Shown piece after piece: positions 1-12,021 of a DNA stretch of 64,000 nucleotides (the stretch's first letter is position 1; every line of letters starts with the position of its first letter). This DNA comes from Siphonodentalium dalli (taxonomy: Eukaryota; Mollusca; Scaphopoda; Gadilida; Siphonodentaliidae). Under the pieces are notes generated by a model, which saw only the letters and a list, made by a program, of their open reading frames with translations, did not search any database and was not told where the DNA came from. The DNA lies in the NCBI GenBank assembly GCA_032622095.1, contig CP136062.1, positions 195,677,887-195,741,886 of the forward strand. The letters are read 5' to 3'. The position numbers were made by a program, and so were the translations under genes.

Positions 1-111
1 GTGGTAACCATCTGACCTAGATCCACCTTTATGCCTATGGAATTTAATTCCAATAAAAGGTCGCTTGGCCACAGAGTCCACAGACATGGTGGCTTCATTT
101 GGAGCGAAGAC
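1..111 (-). CDS. Possible exon fragment running off the left edge
   Basis: On the minus strand an acceptor-like tract ttcttttaag ends at 112. It is followed by an open frame through the window edge that reads FAPNEATMSVDSVAKRP and then IGIKFHRHKGGSRSDGYH. The ATG at 87-85 has a strong Kozak context (gccaccatgt). The fragment could be a downstream exon of the macro-PARP gene: its two leading bases would accept a phase-1 exon such as one ending at 8876. It could also be a first exon of another gene, or chance. A second frame is open over the same bases, so the coding call is weak, and I do not recognise the protein. Confidence 0.3.
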
Positions 112-2867
112 TTAAAAGAAATATATTATATGGAATAAATACTTGTGCATTGTGAGCCGTATACAAATAAACCAACTCTGAAAAAACTCTTAAATTTAAG
201 TAAAAATATAACCTCAAATTGGCACAATATCAAAATAATTCTGCCAAGTATACAGGTTTGGCCAAATGTCACTTTATGTACATACACTGTAAATATGTTA
301 CATGACTCTATATTTTGTGCATAATCGTACGATTGAGTTATCAATAAAGCATCTACCACAAAGATGCATCCCAGGATGTATGATTCTATGTTAAAAATGG
401 CAATAACTCCACCAAAATGAGTCCGACAAGACTAAAAGTAGCAGGTGTGTAGGTTCACATGCTGGTTGATATATGTGCCAAGTTTGAAATAAATTGACGA
501 CAAAATGACAGAATACAGGCTCCATGGTGGCCAACTCATATGTGGTATCTGGTGGTTTTAGACATGCTATTAGCAGTTCCCATATTATTGGCCAAAGGCA
601 CGTATATTTTGGGAATGCACAACACCAACCGATCTCATCCACTGTTGCCCAAAATAGGAATAATCGCCTGCATAATATAAGACATAAATGTCAAGCAACA
701 GGCTTAATTATCAAACAACGCTATTACATACATCCATAACTCATAGAAACTAGCCACAAATAGGCAATATCGATTTGCATGGCAACAGTGGTGTGCTGGG
801 AAATCTGTTGATCCCTTTGGTCCCATGAAATAAATATTGGGAATTTTCTCATGGCTGATCTTACTCAGAAAGGCAAATCCTATAGCACAGATCTGTTATT
901 AACCAAACTGATAAGTTTTTTCTCAATTAATCATTATTGAATAGAATAATGAAAGGCATTTTTTTTGTCTAAAAAACCAACTCCACAATATCAATATATT
1001 TGAGATGTGTCTTCTCTGTTGGAGAAATGTATATCATTGACACCACATGAAATATTTATATGTTGCGCGTCAATAGCTCATGTGTTTCACAAGTTATAGC
1101 CAATTATATGTGACACTATTTTTCAAAATCCAAGTAATTTTTCGCAATTTCAAAATATTTATAGCATTTTTTTCGAACTAGCTTTTACATTGGTCCAGTG
1201 TTGTATCTCATGTTGTTTTATGGTGCTTTATAATTAATATAAACAATGTCTTGTTCACTTTATAACCGCAGTCATTTTTTTATACGCTGACACTTGTACT
1301 CGATGAAATTTTTATTTTATTTTAGGGTTAGGAGTTGTCTTCCCTGAAAAATCTATTTTGGGACACATTCTGAAGCTGGCAACAAGCAAAATCGGATGCG
1401 TCATATAATGGTCTTCAATTTGATATATAAAAACCTTTGTTGGAGGGGGGGTGCAGCCAACTTCTAAACTAGAGGCTTTATGAGAATTGGCCCAGGACTA
1501 TCTCTTCGACAGTTAACATTAAAATTAACATGTTTACTGGCTCTAGCCACAGCCCAGGGATCACAAACATTGGCAAACATTCATTTAGATCACTTGAATG
1601 GACTGATACTGGGGTCCAATGTCATATTCCTCTTCACTTGAAAACATCTAGGCCTTCCAAACCACAGGCAGCTAACGAATTATGGAAATTTCCAAATCAA
1701 AATTTGTTTGTCATAAAAACTCACAACAGGTGAGAAAGGACAGGTATCTTCTAATATCATTAAAAACCTACAAAAAGGTATCATCTTCCACACTATCACG
1801 ATGGACAGTGACAATGATAAATGAAGCAGGCACTCACACCAAAACATTTAAAGATCATTCAATTCTTGGAGATGTAACATCCAAATCTTGATACAGGTGT
1901 CTCATTACAAACCATTTTGAAAACTGCAAACTGGACTTCTGCCAAAACATTCTACAAATTCGATTTTAGAACTCAACTACCAGAACAGGAACGCCCGCTA
2001 GCCGAAGCAGTGTTAACAGGACTGAGAGGAAATGGATTGTCATCAGGATGAATTGACGTTATGTGTAGCTTTTGTGTTTGACGATCTACCTCTCTATGCC
2101 TGTTGTGGAATTTTTAGTTGAAAATGAAGTTGGGTTTGAAGTTGGGTTTTTTGTGTTATGTCCCACCCATTCGTTAGCTCTGGACTTGCTAGTCATCCTG
2201 ATCATATGAAACATATGAAAAGTAGAACTGTACCCTCAACCATGACTTGGTGAAGGATGAGGGTGAATCTATGTGAGGGATGATTCCTATCCTTATCTTC
2301 CCTTTTTGATATGTAACACATATCTTGATATTTTGATATCGTAACAAATAATGCGCTAAATCAGACACGAGCTGGTCATATGTGACCAGATTCACGAACT
2401 TCCGGTGAAACTTTTTTTTTTTTTATAGAAAATCCATTTCTTATTCCTCAGTTTTTCTCCCATGGATAAATCCATTATCAAGTTACCAGCAGGCATGTCA
2501 TCATTAAGAACACCTTAATGTTGATTCATCATTGAATATGCTCCGATTGATGGTCAACGAATGTTTGCCAGGGTTCACGCTGGACAGATAATCCTTTTGG
2601 CAAAATTTTTGGCAATTTCTGAAAAAAAAATTGCCCATTTTCCAGAAACTTGGGCAAATTGACAAACCAAATTTTGGGATCATGGAAAAAATCCTAAACT
2701 AAATGAAATATAGAAAGAAACACACACAAAAATAAGTGGATAATTGCAAGTTGGACAAAAGTGATAATGAAAATATGCATGGATGGGAACTGCAAATACA
2801 GAAATAGGTCTACAGCGGGCAACGTTTAATCACCTATATTTATTATTGTCTTATTTTGAAACCGCAA
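112..2867. other. Gene-free stretch, mostly without recognisable features
   Basis: This stretch is AT-rich, with short shadow ORFs only. One recognisable piece is a decayed repeat at about 388-520 (ataactccaccaaaatg through gtgccaagtttgaaat), related to the element at 61595-62163. A poly-T run lies at about 2411-2423. I see no exon, promoter or RNA gene that I can support. Confidence 0.5.
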
Positions 2868-2871
2868 AGCA

Positions 2872-3191
2872 GTAATAATGTAATAATGTTATTTGTATAG
2901 CACCTATCCCTGTGAGGGCCCTAAGCGCTTGTAATTATCCTAGCTGTTGAGTAATGCGGAGTCTTGTGTCTGCTGCCATTTTACAGGCGCTTAAACTTAC
3001 CCAACAAAGGGTCACAACCTGGCGCGAGATTTGAAACAGTGTGTGGCTCAATACAGCACACACACCACTTAATCTGGCCAAGCCAGTGTTGCGGAGACGA
3101 TAGTTAACTGGCGCGGGCGCAAATTCATGCTGGTGCGTTAACACCATTACAAGTCTGACACCTTAACTAACTGGGCTACCGAACTCCACAG
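2872..3191 (-). repeat. tRNA-derived SINE-like element (minus)
   Basis: Read on the minus strand it begins tggagttcggtagcccagtt, with a box A-like pattern (TAGCCCAGTTAGTTAAGG). The body contains gcgccagttaactatcg and a shared core (ccaggttgtgaccctttgtt), and it ends in an aagcgcttag/ATT-rich tail. The same core occurs in the element at 8104-8548. A box B is not clearly preserved. Confidence 0.5.
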
Positions 3192-3210
3192 TAAAGTATT
3201 GTCCCTTGAT

Positions 3211-3664
3211 TAACCCTTTCAGTGCCAGGTCCGATTTTTGTATCAACCCATATACCCTGTGCCAATGCATTCTCTTATATATGCGAGTCGACGATAGGTC
3301 GCCTCGCATATATAAGAGAATGCATTGGCCTAACAATTTTTACAATTTTAATAATTTTTTCTTATATTCTTTAACAGACTTATTTTGTAGGTTTAGTGCC
3401 AGGGAATCTTACATTTTCCATGGGCATCAAAATTATTACTATGAATACTTGACTTGGTGATAGTTTTGAGTTATAACATGCCCCTAAGGTTTTATTCAGT
3501 TTGTTTTTAAATTCGCTATAGCATGCTTAAGCATACCCAACAAAAAATTTCACCCAAAAAAACATTTAAAAAAAAAAAAAAAAAAAAAACAATTTTTTTT
3601 AGGGCCGATTTTACAGACCGTAAATTAGGGCCGATGAGATCGGCCCATGGCACTGAAAGGGTTT
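3211..3664. mobile_element. piggyBac-type foldback MITE with TTAA ends
   Basis: The element is bounded by TTAACCCTTTCAGTGCCAGG on the left and its inverted counterpart ending ggcactgaaagggtttaa on the right, matching piggyBac's TTAA target and CCCTTT termini. Inside is a hairpin at about 3263-3330 whose arms carry the phrase tgcattctcttatatatgcg. An A-run lies near 3570-3589. Relatives are at 11724, 24135, 47578 and 56679. Confidence 0.75.
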
Positions 3665-4065
3665 AAGTACACCATTCTAGCGGCTAATCATCATTGTTTT
3701 CATAAGATAGCATTGTGCATGATAAAAATTTATTGCCTCCGCAAATTTAAGTTTTATTCGGGTGAGGGGACAATCGCCACCTCATCACAGTCCTGACACT
3801 TCATAAATGTCTATCCCAGACCTATTTATACACAGTCAGTGCTGGCTCAAAATCTGAAATCAGAACCTCTGTGTTATATAATGCAATGCACCCATTTTAA
3901 TGAATTAATGCAGACAACAGATTGTGACATCACAATGGACCAACGCAACGCTGTCATCTGAAAGCTACTTTAAGACTGGATAAGATAGTAACAAGTTAAC
4001 GAGCAACGAGATACAAATCTTTCAGTGTCCTGACCAAACACCACTACTTACCCTTTACCAACATA

Positions 4066-4287
4066 CAGTAATGCTCTAATAAATCGACTTCTTAACCAGA
4101 GCAGAATTATGGGTAACTTTTCAGGATTTAGTCGGAAATATGGCTTGTTGCCATTCATCGGAAAGCTCTAAAAGCTCTCGCCGAGAGCTTTCCGATGAAT
4201 GGCAACAAGCCATATTTCCGACTAAATCCTGAAAAGTTACCCATAATTCTGCTCTGGTTAAGAAGTCGATTAATTAGAGCATTACTG
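4066..4287. mobile_element. Tc1/mariner-type palindromic MITE (CAGTAATGC family), copy 1
   Basis: The element is almost a perfect palindrome. It starts cagtaatgctctaat and ends attagagcattactg, with long inner arms containing ggatttagtcggaaatatgg. TA lies at both outer edges, as expected for Tc1/mariner insertion. There is no coding capacity. About ten copies of the family are in this window. Confidence 0.8.
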
Positions 4288-4684
4288 TACTCCCACAAAT
4301 CATGTTTTATTAATTACTCCATACCCACTGGCATGAGATAATAAGGGTCACTAATCGTGGATCACCAACAGTGGCACCATCTACAAACTTATCTGCAAAC
4401 TTAATATGTATATGTGACATAAAATGGGAGAGGAGCTTTATAACTAAGTTGCATAACTTGTGCTCCAATCCCCAGTGGTTATTCCCTCATCATTAATTAC
4501 CACCACATCATTATTCAATTGTGAATACTATACATATTAAGAGACACAATAAATATGTTACAAACAAAGATTATCAGTAACATAAGTGTGAATTTGGATG
4601 GGACCAATATGTGATTGCATGTATTGCAAGAGCACCAGGCAGACTTGTAGACTGCAGACCACAATCTGGCATACACTGATAATA

Positions 4685-4951
4685 TTAACCCATTCTTTAC
4701 TAAATACTCATTGACGAGTAGTTCCCTCAGGAAACATTCAGAGAATAAGTTCAAAAAACGATCCCAGGCTGTTTGGTGAACTTATTTCAGAACATTTCCC
4801 ACCATAGAATATGAATTCTTCCGCACTTGTATTAGATTTTCATTTGTCTGTTGTCTATTATTACCTGAACATCCCTCCAAATGTATAATAGAACATTCCA
4901 ATGTATACTTTTATAAGTGAAGGGTGAATCCATTAGTAAAGAACGGGTTAA
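4685..4951. mobile_element. piggyBac-like MITE with TTAACCCATTC ends
   Basis: TTAACCCATTCTTTACTAA at the left is mirrored by ttagtaaagaacgggttaa at the right. The inner sequence (ccctcaggaaacattcagag, aataatagaacattccaatg) recurs in partial copies at about 9709-9875, 22780-22960 and 53187-53505. Confidence 0.65.
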
Positions 4952-4964
4952 ATCAATCTGTCAT

Positions 4965-5462
4965 ATACACTGATAACACCCAATCACTCGTATCTCAGTT
5001 AATTTCCAGGTGAGTTAGACAGATTTGTAGACTGCAGACCACAATTAATCTGACATATACACTGATACGACCAAATCACTGGGTATTTCAGTTAATTTCC
5101 GTGTGAGTTAGGCAAATTTGTAGACTGCAGACCACAATCAATCTGACATACACTGATACAACCAAATCACTGGGTATCTCAGTTAATTTCCATGTGAGTT
5201 AGGCAAATTTGTAGACTGCAGACCACAATTAATCTGACATACACTGATACAACCAAATCACTCGGTATGTCAGTTAATTTTCAGGTGAGTTAGGCAGACT
5301 TGTAGACTGCAGACCACAATTAATCTGACATACACTGATACAACCAAATCACTCAGTATCTCAGTTAATTTCCAGTTGTGCTAGGCAGACTTGTAGACTG
5401 CAGACCACAATCTGACATACACTGATAACACCAAATCACTCAGTATCTCAGTTAATTTCCAC
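4965..5462. repeat. Tandem repeat, about 91-bp unit, about five copies
   Basis: The phrase gtagactgcagaccacaa recurs at 5027, 5120, 5211, 5302 and 5392, a period of 90-93 bp. Each unit also contains ctgacatacactgatac and atctcagttaatttcc. A lone copy of the core occurs at 4647 inside the neighbouring MITE, which is the likely source of the expansion. Confidence 0.85.
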
Positions 5463-5654
5463 TAATCACCTCAGCATAAATTGCTAACAGCTAATTACGA
5501 GTTTATTAACTCCCTCTGGATAGGTAGCCAGTATATCCAGGTACCTGTTATTAAAGGGACACGAGGCACTCGCAGTGGGTAAATTAAAAAATCGTAAAGG
5601 TTTGCAAAACCATCATGACTATGAAGAACATTGAGCAACAGATAAACTTTGTCA

Positions 5655-6103
5655 AGCCTGCAAATAGCGTGTCTGGCATTTGCAGAATGAGGTCCCCAGA
5701 GGGTGAATTTAGTGAAGCTACACTGCACAGTTGGCTAGCATCACTAAATTCACCCTCTGGGGACCACATTCTGCTAGGCCTCATCTTCTGGGAAGTATCT
5801 ATAGTCTCCAATTAACATTGGTTTTAGTTACTTTTTCCCTTTATGGAAGTTTCTATATCCCCTAATTTGCAGAAGATAAAATGCATAATTGAGGTGCCCA
5901 ATGGGTGAACATCACCAATTTCAACTGGGGAACTTCAATCTAATACTAGGTCTCCCATAGCAGTTGAGGCCTAAGCAGAATGAGTTTCCCCGAGGGTGAA
6001 TTTGGTGATGCTAGACCACCTTGTGGCATAGCGTCACTAAATTCACCCTCTGGGGACCTCATTCTGCAATTGACAGACACACTATTTGCAGGCTTGGACT
6101 TTG
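5655..6103. mobile_element. hAT-type compound foldback MITE (CAAGCCTG family)
   Basis: The outer ends are caagcctgcaaatag and ctatttgcaggcttg, flanked by aactttgt and gactttgt, a near-perfect 8-bp target duplication. Each end carries its own hairpin built from agagggtgaatttagtgatg and its inverse. Between them is a unique middle (about 5790-5970). Relatives lie at 10420, 10995, 16776, 18107, 18845, 25225 and 47603. Confidence 0.75.
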
Positions 6104-6208
6104 TTCTTATTTTTATTATTGATTATTGATGAAATTATCGCATATTGAAACAAATGTTATGTAAATATTACTGTCAATGATTGTCATTTTATCAAAAAAC
6201 ATCACCAC

Positions 6209-7004
6209 CAGATCTGTTAACTTTCCCGGATTATGCGGGAGACTCCCGGATTTGAGCACGATCTCCCGCACTCCCGGGCAGGCATGACAATCTCCCGGAT
6301 TCAGCTGCTTTAGAAAATCGCAAAAATTAATCGCTTTATTTGATCTATTTGACCAGCAGACAGGCTATCAACACATCCCTGATATCGACTGCGACATCAT
6401 TGCGGCAATTAACACCCATGATTAATCTGGGGGTCATAAAATCAACATTGTTCACACAGCAGGGGTCCCTGGACAATAAAACAACAAACCCCTAAGTTCT
6501 ATTGAACGGGGGGGGGGGGGGGCACCAGACTGAACAAAGGTGACCTGTTCTCAATTAACTTGATTAGCAATCCACTAGAGATAAGCCCTGAAGTTATATG
6601 AACTACCGTTCAAGTTTATTGGTCATTGAAAAGAAGCACATGTTCTAGCTTTAAACTTTAGTCCATTCCTGAGTTGTACTTTTTAATGTGACATTTGAAA
6701 TCTTGGGAGATCTGAATGAAAACGAATGCAGTTTACAGTTTAATATTGACACACGTATTTTTGTAGCCTACAATATTTTCTCTATAAATGAGACAATAAC
6801 AGTAGTAACTAGCTACAAAGTAAATATTTTCCTTAAATACATGTTAATTTGTCATCAAACTTGCATGTTTCTGTGTGATAGCTGATCGTATTTATTTATT
6901 TTTGTTGCCAAAATTATGAAAATGAAAAGGGAATAAAAAAATTTAAATCTCCCAGATGATGACCCCAATCTCCCGGAAAATACTTTTTTAGGTTAACAGG
7001 TCTG
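6209..7004. mobile_element. Non-autonomous DNA transposon with CAGAYCTGTTAAC ends
   Basis: The left end cagatctgttaac is mirrored by gttaacaggtctg on the right, each next to cccgg-rich subterminal motifs (ctcccgga). A G-run of about 17 bases lies near 6507-6523. No recognisable coding sequence is present in the 0.8-kb body. The superfamily is not assigned. Confidence 0.55.
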
Positions 7005-8103
7005 ATCAACACAGGATTTTTCATTGCTCTGGCTTTTGTAATGTAGACATTCATGAGTTATTTTAAATTTGCTCAACTGTTTGTTGATAAAATGGCTGGC
7101 ACTGTAACAGTAATGTTTACATAACGAAGGTTTTAATATGTGACGTCTCATCATTGAACTTGAGGAGTTATCTATTATAAATATAACAAAGTCTATATAT
7201 TTTCCATGTTCTTCTTAGCGATGATGGTTGTACAATCTTTTATGAATTTTCACCTTTTCTCACTGCGAGTGCCTCAATCCCCTTTAATTACCATAATACT
7301 ATCACTTATATATTAATATAATATAAATATAATATAATTTCTTTTTATTGAATGAAGCTATGTCTTATATAAATCATCATCTCATATTAAACTAGTTTCA
7401 AATGCACAACTTATGGGGCTGTTGGGTTGATTGCTGAGATGTCTGTTCCAAAAAGTTACTCTGAGCCACAAATTAGAGGCATCAGAATGAAAAATAGACA
7501 AACTATTTAAAGAATTCGAAGAGAATAACAAGCGATTATTTGAACAAAAGCGAACAAAAATATACGAAAATAGACCATGTTAAAAACACTTATAGAAGAA
7601 AAACTGAAAACACCAACCAAGGCATGTAAAGAACCCAACGGCATTGTAGAATCAAAGGACCATAACATAGTAATAGCAAATATACCTGAATTACCACAAA
7701 CAGAAGAATATTCAAAGAATAGGACTGGCAAATGATAAGTATTCAAATAAAAGACAGGTCAAAACTTAACAAAAGCTATTTTGGCAACACGTCTTCGAAT
7801 AACAATAGATCTGTAAAGATAGTCCTGACAACCAAACAAATCAAGAGACAAAATGTTAAAAGATGGAATATCACATACAATGAAAAGTAAAACAGAAGGT
7901 ATTGCAAAATAAAATGCTGCTAGACCAAATGTCCTCCAAAATGAGGTGGCTTAATTTATTTGACCAATAGCTTCTTTAGAAATGAAAAGTTTGATTCTCA
8001 GAACAACCATGCATTTAATCAATCTCCAACTGTCTATGTTGTTAACACACAAAGCACTGAAAACTACACTCAGCAGCAAGCAACCAGTTATAAACTGATT
8101 GAA
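7005..8103. other. Gene-free AT-rich stretch, nothing recognised
   Basis: Low-complexity AT runs occur at about 7305-7340. The ORF on the minus strand at 7507-7746 has no family features. I find no transposon ends or exon signals. Confidence 0.5.
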
Positions 8104-8548
8104 CATAATAATAATAATGTATAGCATTTGTAAAGCGCCTTTCCCATGAGGCCCAAAGCGCTCAAAGTTTTACAATTATTACCCTGATGAGCCTGAACAT
8201 TCAGTAACCATCTACTGCTCCCCGGGGACAGGGGGAGGTACAGCCGGGAGTATGCGAGGATACCATATGGCTAGCATACTGACAAGATCTTTCACTGCTC
8301 ATTATCAGGTACCCTTGTAATGCATGGGTGGTGCAAAGCAGACACAGTACGAGCGACCTTGCTCAAGGGTCACAACTTGGCGCGAGATTCAAACAGTGTA
8401 CAATCCAACAATTGCACATCACTCAAGTCGGCCAAGCCACTGCTGTGTGGAAACTCATAACAGAACACCAGCCAGCCGCGAACTCGCCTCGCTGTGTTGA
8501 CAGCGAAGACAAGTCCAACGCGCTAACCACTGGACCACGGAGCTCCAC
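8104..8548 (-). repeat. tRNA-derived SINE (minus)
   Basis: On the minus strand the head reads ggagctccgtggtccagtgg, followed by ttagcgcgttgg, a box A like that of tRNAs. A tRNA-like stretch and the shared core (ttgtgacccttgagc) follow, and the tail runs into gcgctttacaaatgc and an ATT repeat. It lies about 180 bp downstream of the end of exon G. Confidence 0.65.
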
Positions 8549-8729
8549 AAAAAACCTGGTACACCACCAAAAATATGATAAAATTATTACAGAACTGACA
8601 CTGATTTCATAACATCGAGCACCACAAAAAACCCAACAACCCCTGACCTAAGGTCTATGTGCAAACATGAAAACAGCACAAATCCAAATATGAGTAATTT
8701 ATATAGCTATACATTCAAGACTTTTCAGA

Positions 8730-9181
8730 TTATTTGTTTTTATAAATTTTTTGTTTTGTTCCATCAGGTTTGTGGCCAGGATTGCTGCTCATTTGGCCGC
8801 TCCCAGATTGGGAGTGGTGGCCATGCGGCTGAGCAACTCCAGCACTGGGTCCGGACAAAGGTCCAGTAGAATTACCGCCCCTACTGGCATTACTCGGTTC
8901 TTGGACATTAATTCCAGAATGCTGACCTCTACCCCTGTGATTTGCTTTACCCGACTTTCCTCCACGAGATCTGTGAATCGGTACCTGATCATCAGACAAA
9001 TTCTTTATGACGTCGTAATGTGGATCTGTTATCTGCTTATCTCGGAATTCCTCGTCTATAGCAGATGTGATCCTCTGCTTTGCATTTCTCAGCGAATCAT
9101 CGTTGTCAGAATATATCGTCAGAATGACTGTCTGCTGTTTCGAATTTATCACAGATGATCTTGCACCTCCATCTCTTGAAG
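8730..9181 (-). CDS. Exon G: KH-like segment and RG/GSP-rich tail, 3' end uncertain
   Basis: The acceptor tattatag (9182) leaves two bases that complete an Ala codon begun by exon F. The frame then reads SSVINSKQQTVILTIYSDND, an alpha-helical stretch (DDSLRNAKQRITSAIDEEF), and a basic, glycine-rich tail with SRGGKSGKANHRGRGQH and GPLSGPSAGVAQPHGHHSQS, ending at TAA 8730. The first part resembles the KH-like unit that follows the last macrodomain in PARP14; the tail looks disordered, and its RG repeats suggest RNA contact (inference). No AATAAA is seen just downstream. An internal donor candidate, ggcg|gtaatt at 8876/8875, would give a phase-1 exon end. Whether this is the last exon or splices on towards further exons is open. 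Confidence 0.7.
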
Positions 9182-9208
9182 CTATAATATATGAAACAGA
9201 AACATGTT

Positions 9209-9529
9209 AGTGGCACGGTGGTCCAGTGATTAGCGTGGTGTAAAAACGTCATGCGTTCCAATCCCGTTCTCTGTCATTTAATGTCAAACGCTGCCTTTGG
9301 CAAATGATCTCATTCTACAGTTATCGTGAGTGACTCACCTGTTAACAGAGTACCCAGTCAGGAGTCTATGGATATTGTCAGTATGCTAATCCTAATGATT
9401 CCTCTTAAGAGAGGATGGGTAATCAATGTCCTATGACTGGGGTAATAATCATGTAAGGTGCACTGAAAATAATTTACTGTGGAATGCACTGCATAAATGC
9501 CTCAATTATTATTATTATTATTATTATTC
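9209..9529 (+). repeat. tRNA-derived SINE (plus) with ATT tail
   Basis: The head cggtggtccagtgattagcg contains box A, and gcgttccaatcccg about 30 bases later matches box B (GGTTCRANNCC with two changes). The body is unlike the other two SINEs, and the 3' end is an (ATT)n microsatellite at 9504-9529. It sits about 30 bases upstream of the exon G acceptor, in antisense to the gene. Confidence 0.75.
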
Positions 9530-9708
9530 ATCACTGCACAAGGGATGTACATGTAGTGTTGTAGACAGAAATGGACTGTCCATTTTGGGCTGGTCCACTG
9601 GCAAGGCAGTTCAGTCAAACTCAGTGTGGTCTGGTAGCGATGCCTGGACCAGTTCCATATGGTGGGGGTCCATGTAAAAGAATGTTTCCGATTTAAGAAA
9701 ATGTTCAT

Positions 9709-10040
9709 TATTTTATCTTACTAACTAACATTTCCCTGCAATAAATAGGATTCCTTCTGCACTTGTGTTATCTGGCATCTGCCTGAAAACACCTAAAAAT
9801 GAATAATAGGCCATTCCAATGTACAATTTTATAACTGAGTGTGAGAATCCATTTCATATAGAAAGGGTTTTTAAAGGTTCCTATAGACGAGAGGCCGATC
9901 AAAATCGGCAGATGTTTAACCCATCCCTTGGTGATAGTAAATTGCTATGATAGAAATCATAATCTAGAGTTTTGCTGTGGAATTATTTTAATTTATGGGT
10001 CAAAAGAGAAGGGTTAATTGGAATTTATGGATCAAAATAG
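9709..10040. repeat. Partial repeat pieces (4685-type and gaggccgatc-type)
   Basis: About 9709-9875 matches the inner and right part of the MITE at 4685 (aataataggccattccaatg). About 9888-10040 matches the repeat also found at 13630-13885 and 53511-53770 (gagaggccgatc, cggcagatgtttaaccc). Confidence 0.55.
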
Positions 10041-10419
10041 AAGGGTTAATGTAACATCTATAAAGCCTGTCACCACTATCATAGTGTAAGCAGTTCTATA
10101 TATGTTGTTGCAAATGGCCATGTGACATATCAAAATAGTATAGTTACTTAATAATGGAAAAGGTTAAAAGACATGGAATGGGTAAATGAGGTTAAATATC
10201 CTATCATGACCCTGTTTGATCCAATGCAAGTCCAAGCATCCAAAAGGACATATAGGCTACAGTAGAGCTCCATTGTTCTAGTTAAATAAATTCACCTGGC
10301 TAAGTGGTGGAGGTATTAACAGTGGTATGGGTATACATAAAAACAAACATAGCACAATATGTGGCAACTCATTCATTCAAATATGCTTCAATCTAAACCC
10401 CCCCCCCCCCCCCCCGCAC

Positions 10420-10782
10420 CAAGCCTGAGTTTAGTGTGTCTGATATTTGCAGAATGAGGTCCCCAGAGGGTGAATTTAGTGATGCTATCCCGCATAGGCC
10501 ACATCATCTGGGAAGTATCTATAGTCTCAAATTAACATTGTTTTTAATTACTTTTTTCCTTCTAGGAAGTTTCTATATCTCCTAATTTGCAGAATATAAA
10601 TTGCATAATCGAGGTGACAAGTGGAAACATCACCAACTTCAACTAGGAAACTTCAGTCTGATCCTAGATCTCTCCTAGCAGTTGGGGCCTAAGCATAATG
10701 AGGTCCCCAGAGGGTTAGCGTCAATAAATTCACCATCTGGGGACCTCATTCTGAAAATGTAAGACACACTAAACTCAGGCTT
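10420..10782. mobile_element. hAT-type foldback MITE, after a poly-C tract
   Basis: The ends are caagcctgagtttagtgtgt and its inverse at 10782 (actaaactcaggcttg), with gaggtccccagagggtgaat hairpin arms. The middle matches the element at 5655. A pure C-tract (about 10398-10415) lies directly before the left end. Confidence 0.7.
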
Positions 10783-10994
10783 GACCCCCACGGTGCTAAA
10801 TTGAAGCATGAGCGGGATGGTATCCAAATATGCAGTAAACAATGAAGGATAACTCTAGAATGGAAAATCCAGATAATCAAAGAGAAATAACTCTTGAGTG
10901 GAAAAACGGACAATGTCATTTGCCCCTCTTTTGAAAGCAGTCATGATGGCGAGAAAGACAGATAAAGCCAATCCAGTACCCCCCCCCCCCTCCA

Positions 10995-11354
10995 ACAAGC
11001 ATGATTATAGCGTGTCTGTCCTTTTGAGAATGAGGTCCTCAGAGGGTGAATTTAGTGACGCTATCACACATAGCAGGCTAGCATCACTAAATTCACCCTC
11101 TGGGGAACTCATTCTGATTAGGCCTCATCTTCTCTGGAAAGTTTCTTTATTATCAAATTTCGAAAGTCTTCACATAGATTATATTTCTTTTTTAGTTTAG
11201 TTTCTCTATACCCCATATTGGCAGACGACACATTGCATAATCGAGATACCCAGTGGGTGAACATCACAATATTCACCATTTGGGAACTTCACTTCAATCT
11301 GAGTCTATGTCTCACATACATGTAGCAGATGACAGGCACACTAAACTCAGGCTT
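10995..11354. mobile_element. hAT-type foldback MITE, second copy after a poly-C tract
   Basis: It begins acaagcatgattatagcgtg and ends cactaaactcaggctt. One hairpin is complete (about 11025-11118) and the second is eroded. A C-tract (about 10980-10991) again lies next to the left end. Confidence 0.65.
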
Positions 11355-11723
11355 CTTCCCCCCCATATTTCTTTGAAGAGTGGGTGTTCTACTATTGCAT
11401 ACAACATTTCATGTAAAATTTGTAGACACAACTTTTTAGAAACATCTGTTGGGTGGATGGACCAGTCCAGCGACGATGTTCCGGTCCAGTCCATGGTCCA
11501 GACCAGTCCAATCTGCATCCCTAGAGCGAAGGGATACTTAAGTTATGTTACTATCTAAGGAGGGTAAGTCCAAATACATTGGAATTGTTTCGAAAAAATA
11601 ATATAGTGTTCATAAGGGAGTTTAGGGTCATAAATTAGAAATAAACCTGACTATTTCCCTTTGGCAATTGGGTCCATTTAGACCCCTGGCATTGCCTAAA
11701 AAATTCCCGGAAAATTGTGTAAA

Positions 11724-11885
11724 TTAACCCTTTACGTGCCAAGTCCGATTTTTGTATCAACCCATATTTCCTTGATCATTTTTCAAATTTATTGATTATA
11801 ATAATGTGATACATCAATAAATTTGAAAAATGATCAAGGAAATATGGGTTGATACAAAAATCGGACTTGGCACTGAAAGGGTTAA
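11724..11885. mobile_element. piggyBac-type MITE, short perfect palindrome
   Basis: TTAACCCTTTACGTGCCAAG at the left pairs with cttggcactgaaagggttaa at the right; the arms continue inward through ttgtatcaacccatatttcc for about 70 bases. TTAA is present at both ends. Confidence 0.8.
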
Positions 11886-12021
11886 CCAAATTAGAACACA
11901 AGGTACAATGAGTGATTGCTGATAAAGAACAAACCATGCAAATCATGCAACTTGCTAGAGACACAGCCCCTAGATGGTAGGTAAGCAATTGATATACCTC
12001 CAGATGAGAATTTAATTATAC

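Noticed and set aside
8755-8770. Plus-strand splice acceptor (tttgttccatcag)
   Set aside because: It lies on the opposite strand to exon G and leads into a shadow frame.
8751-9158. 135-residue plus-strand ORF
   Set aside because: It is antisense to exon G, whose frame matches the rest of the gene; the plus-strand product has no family features.
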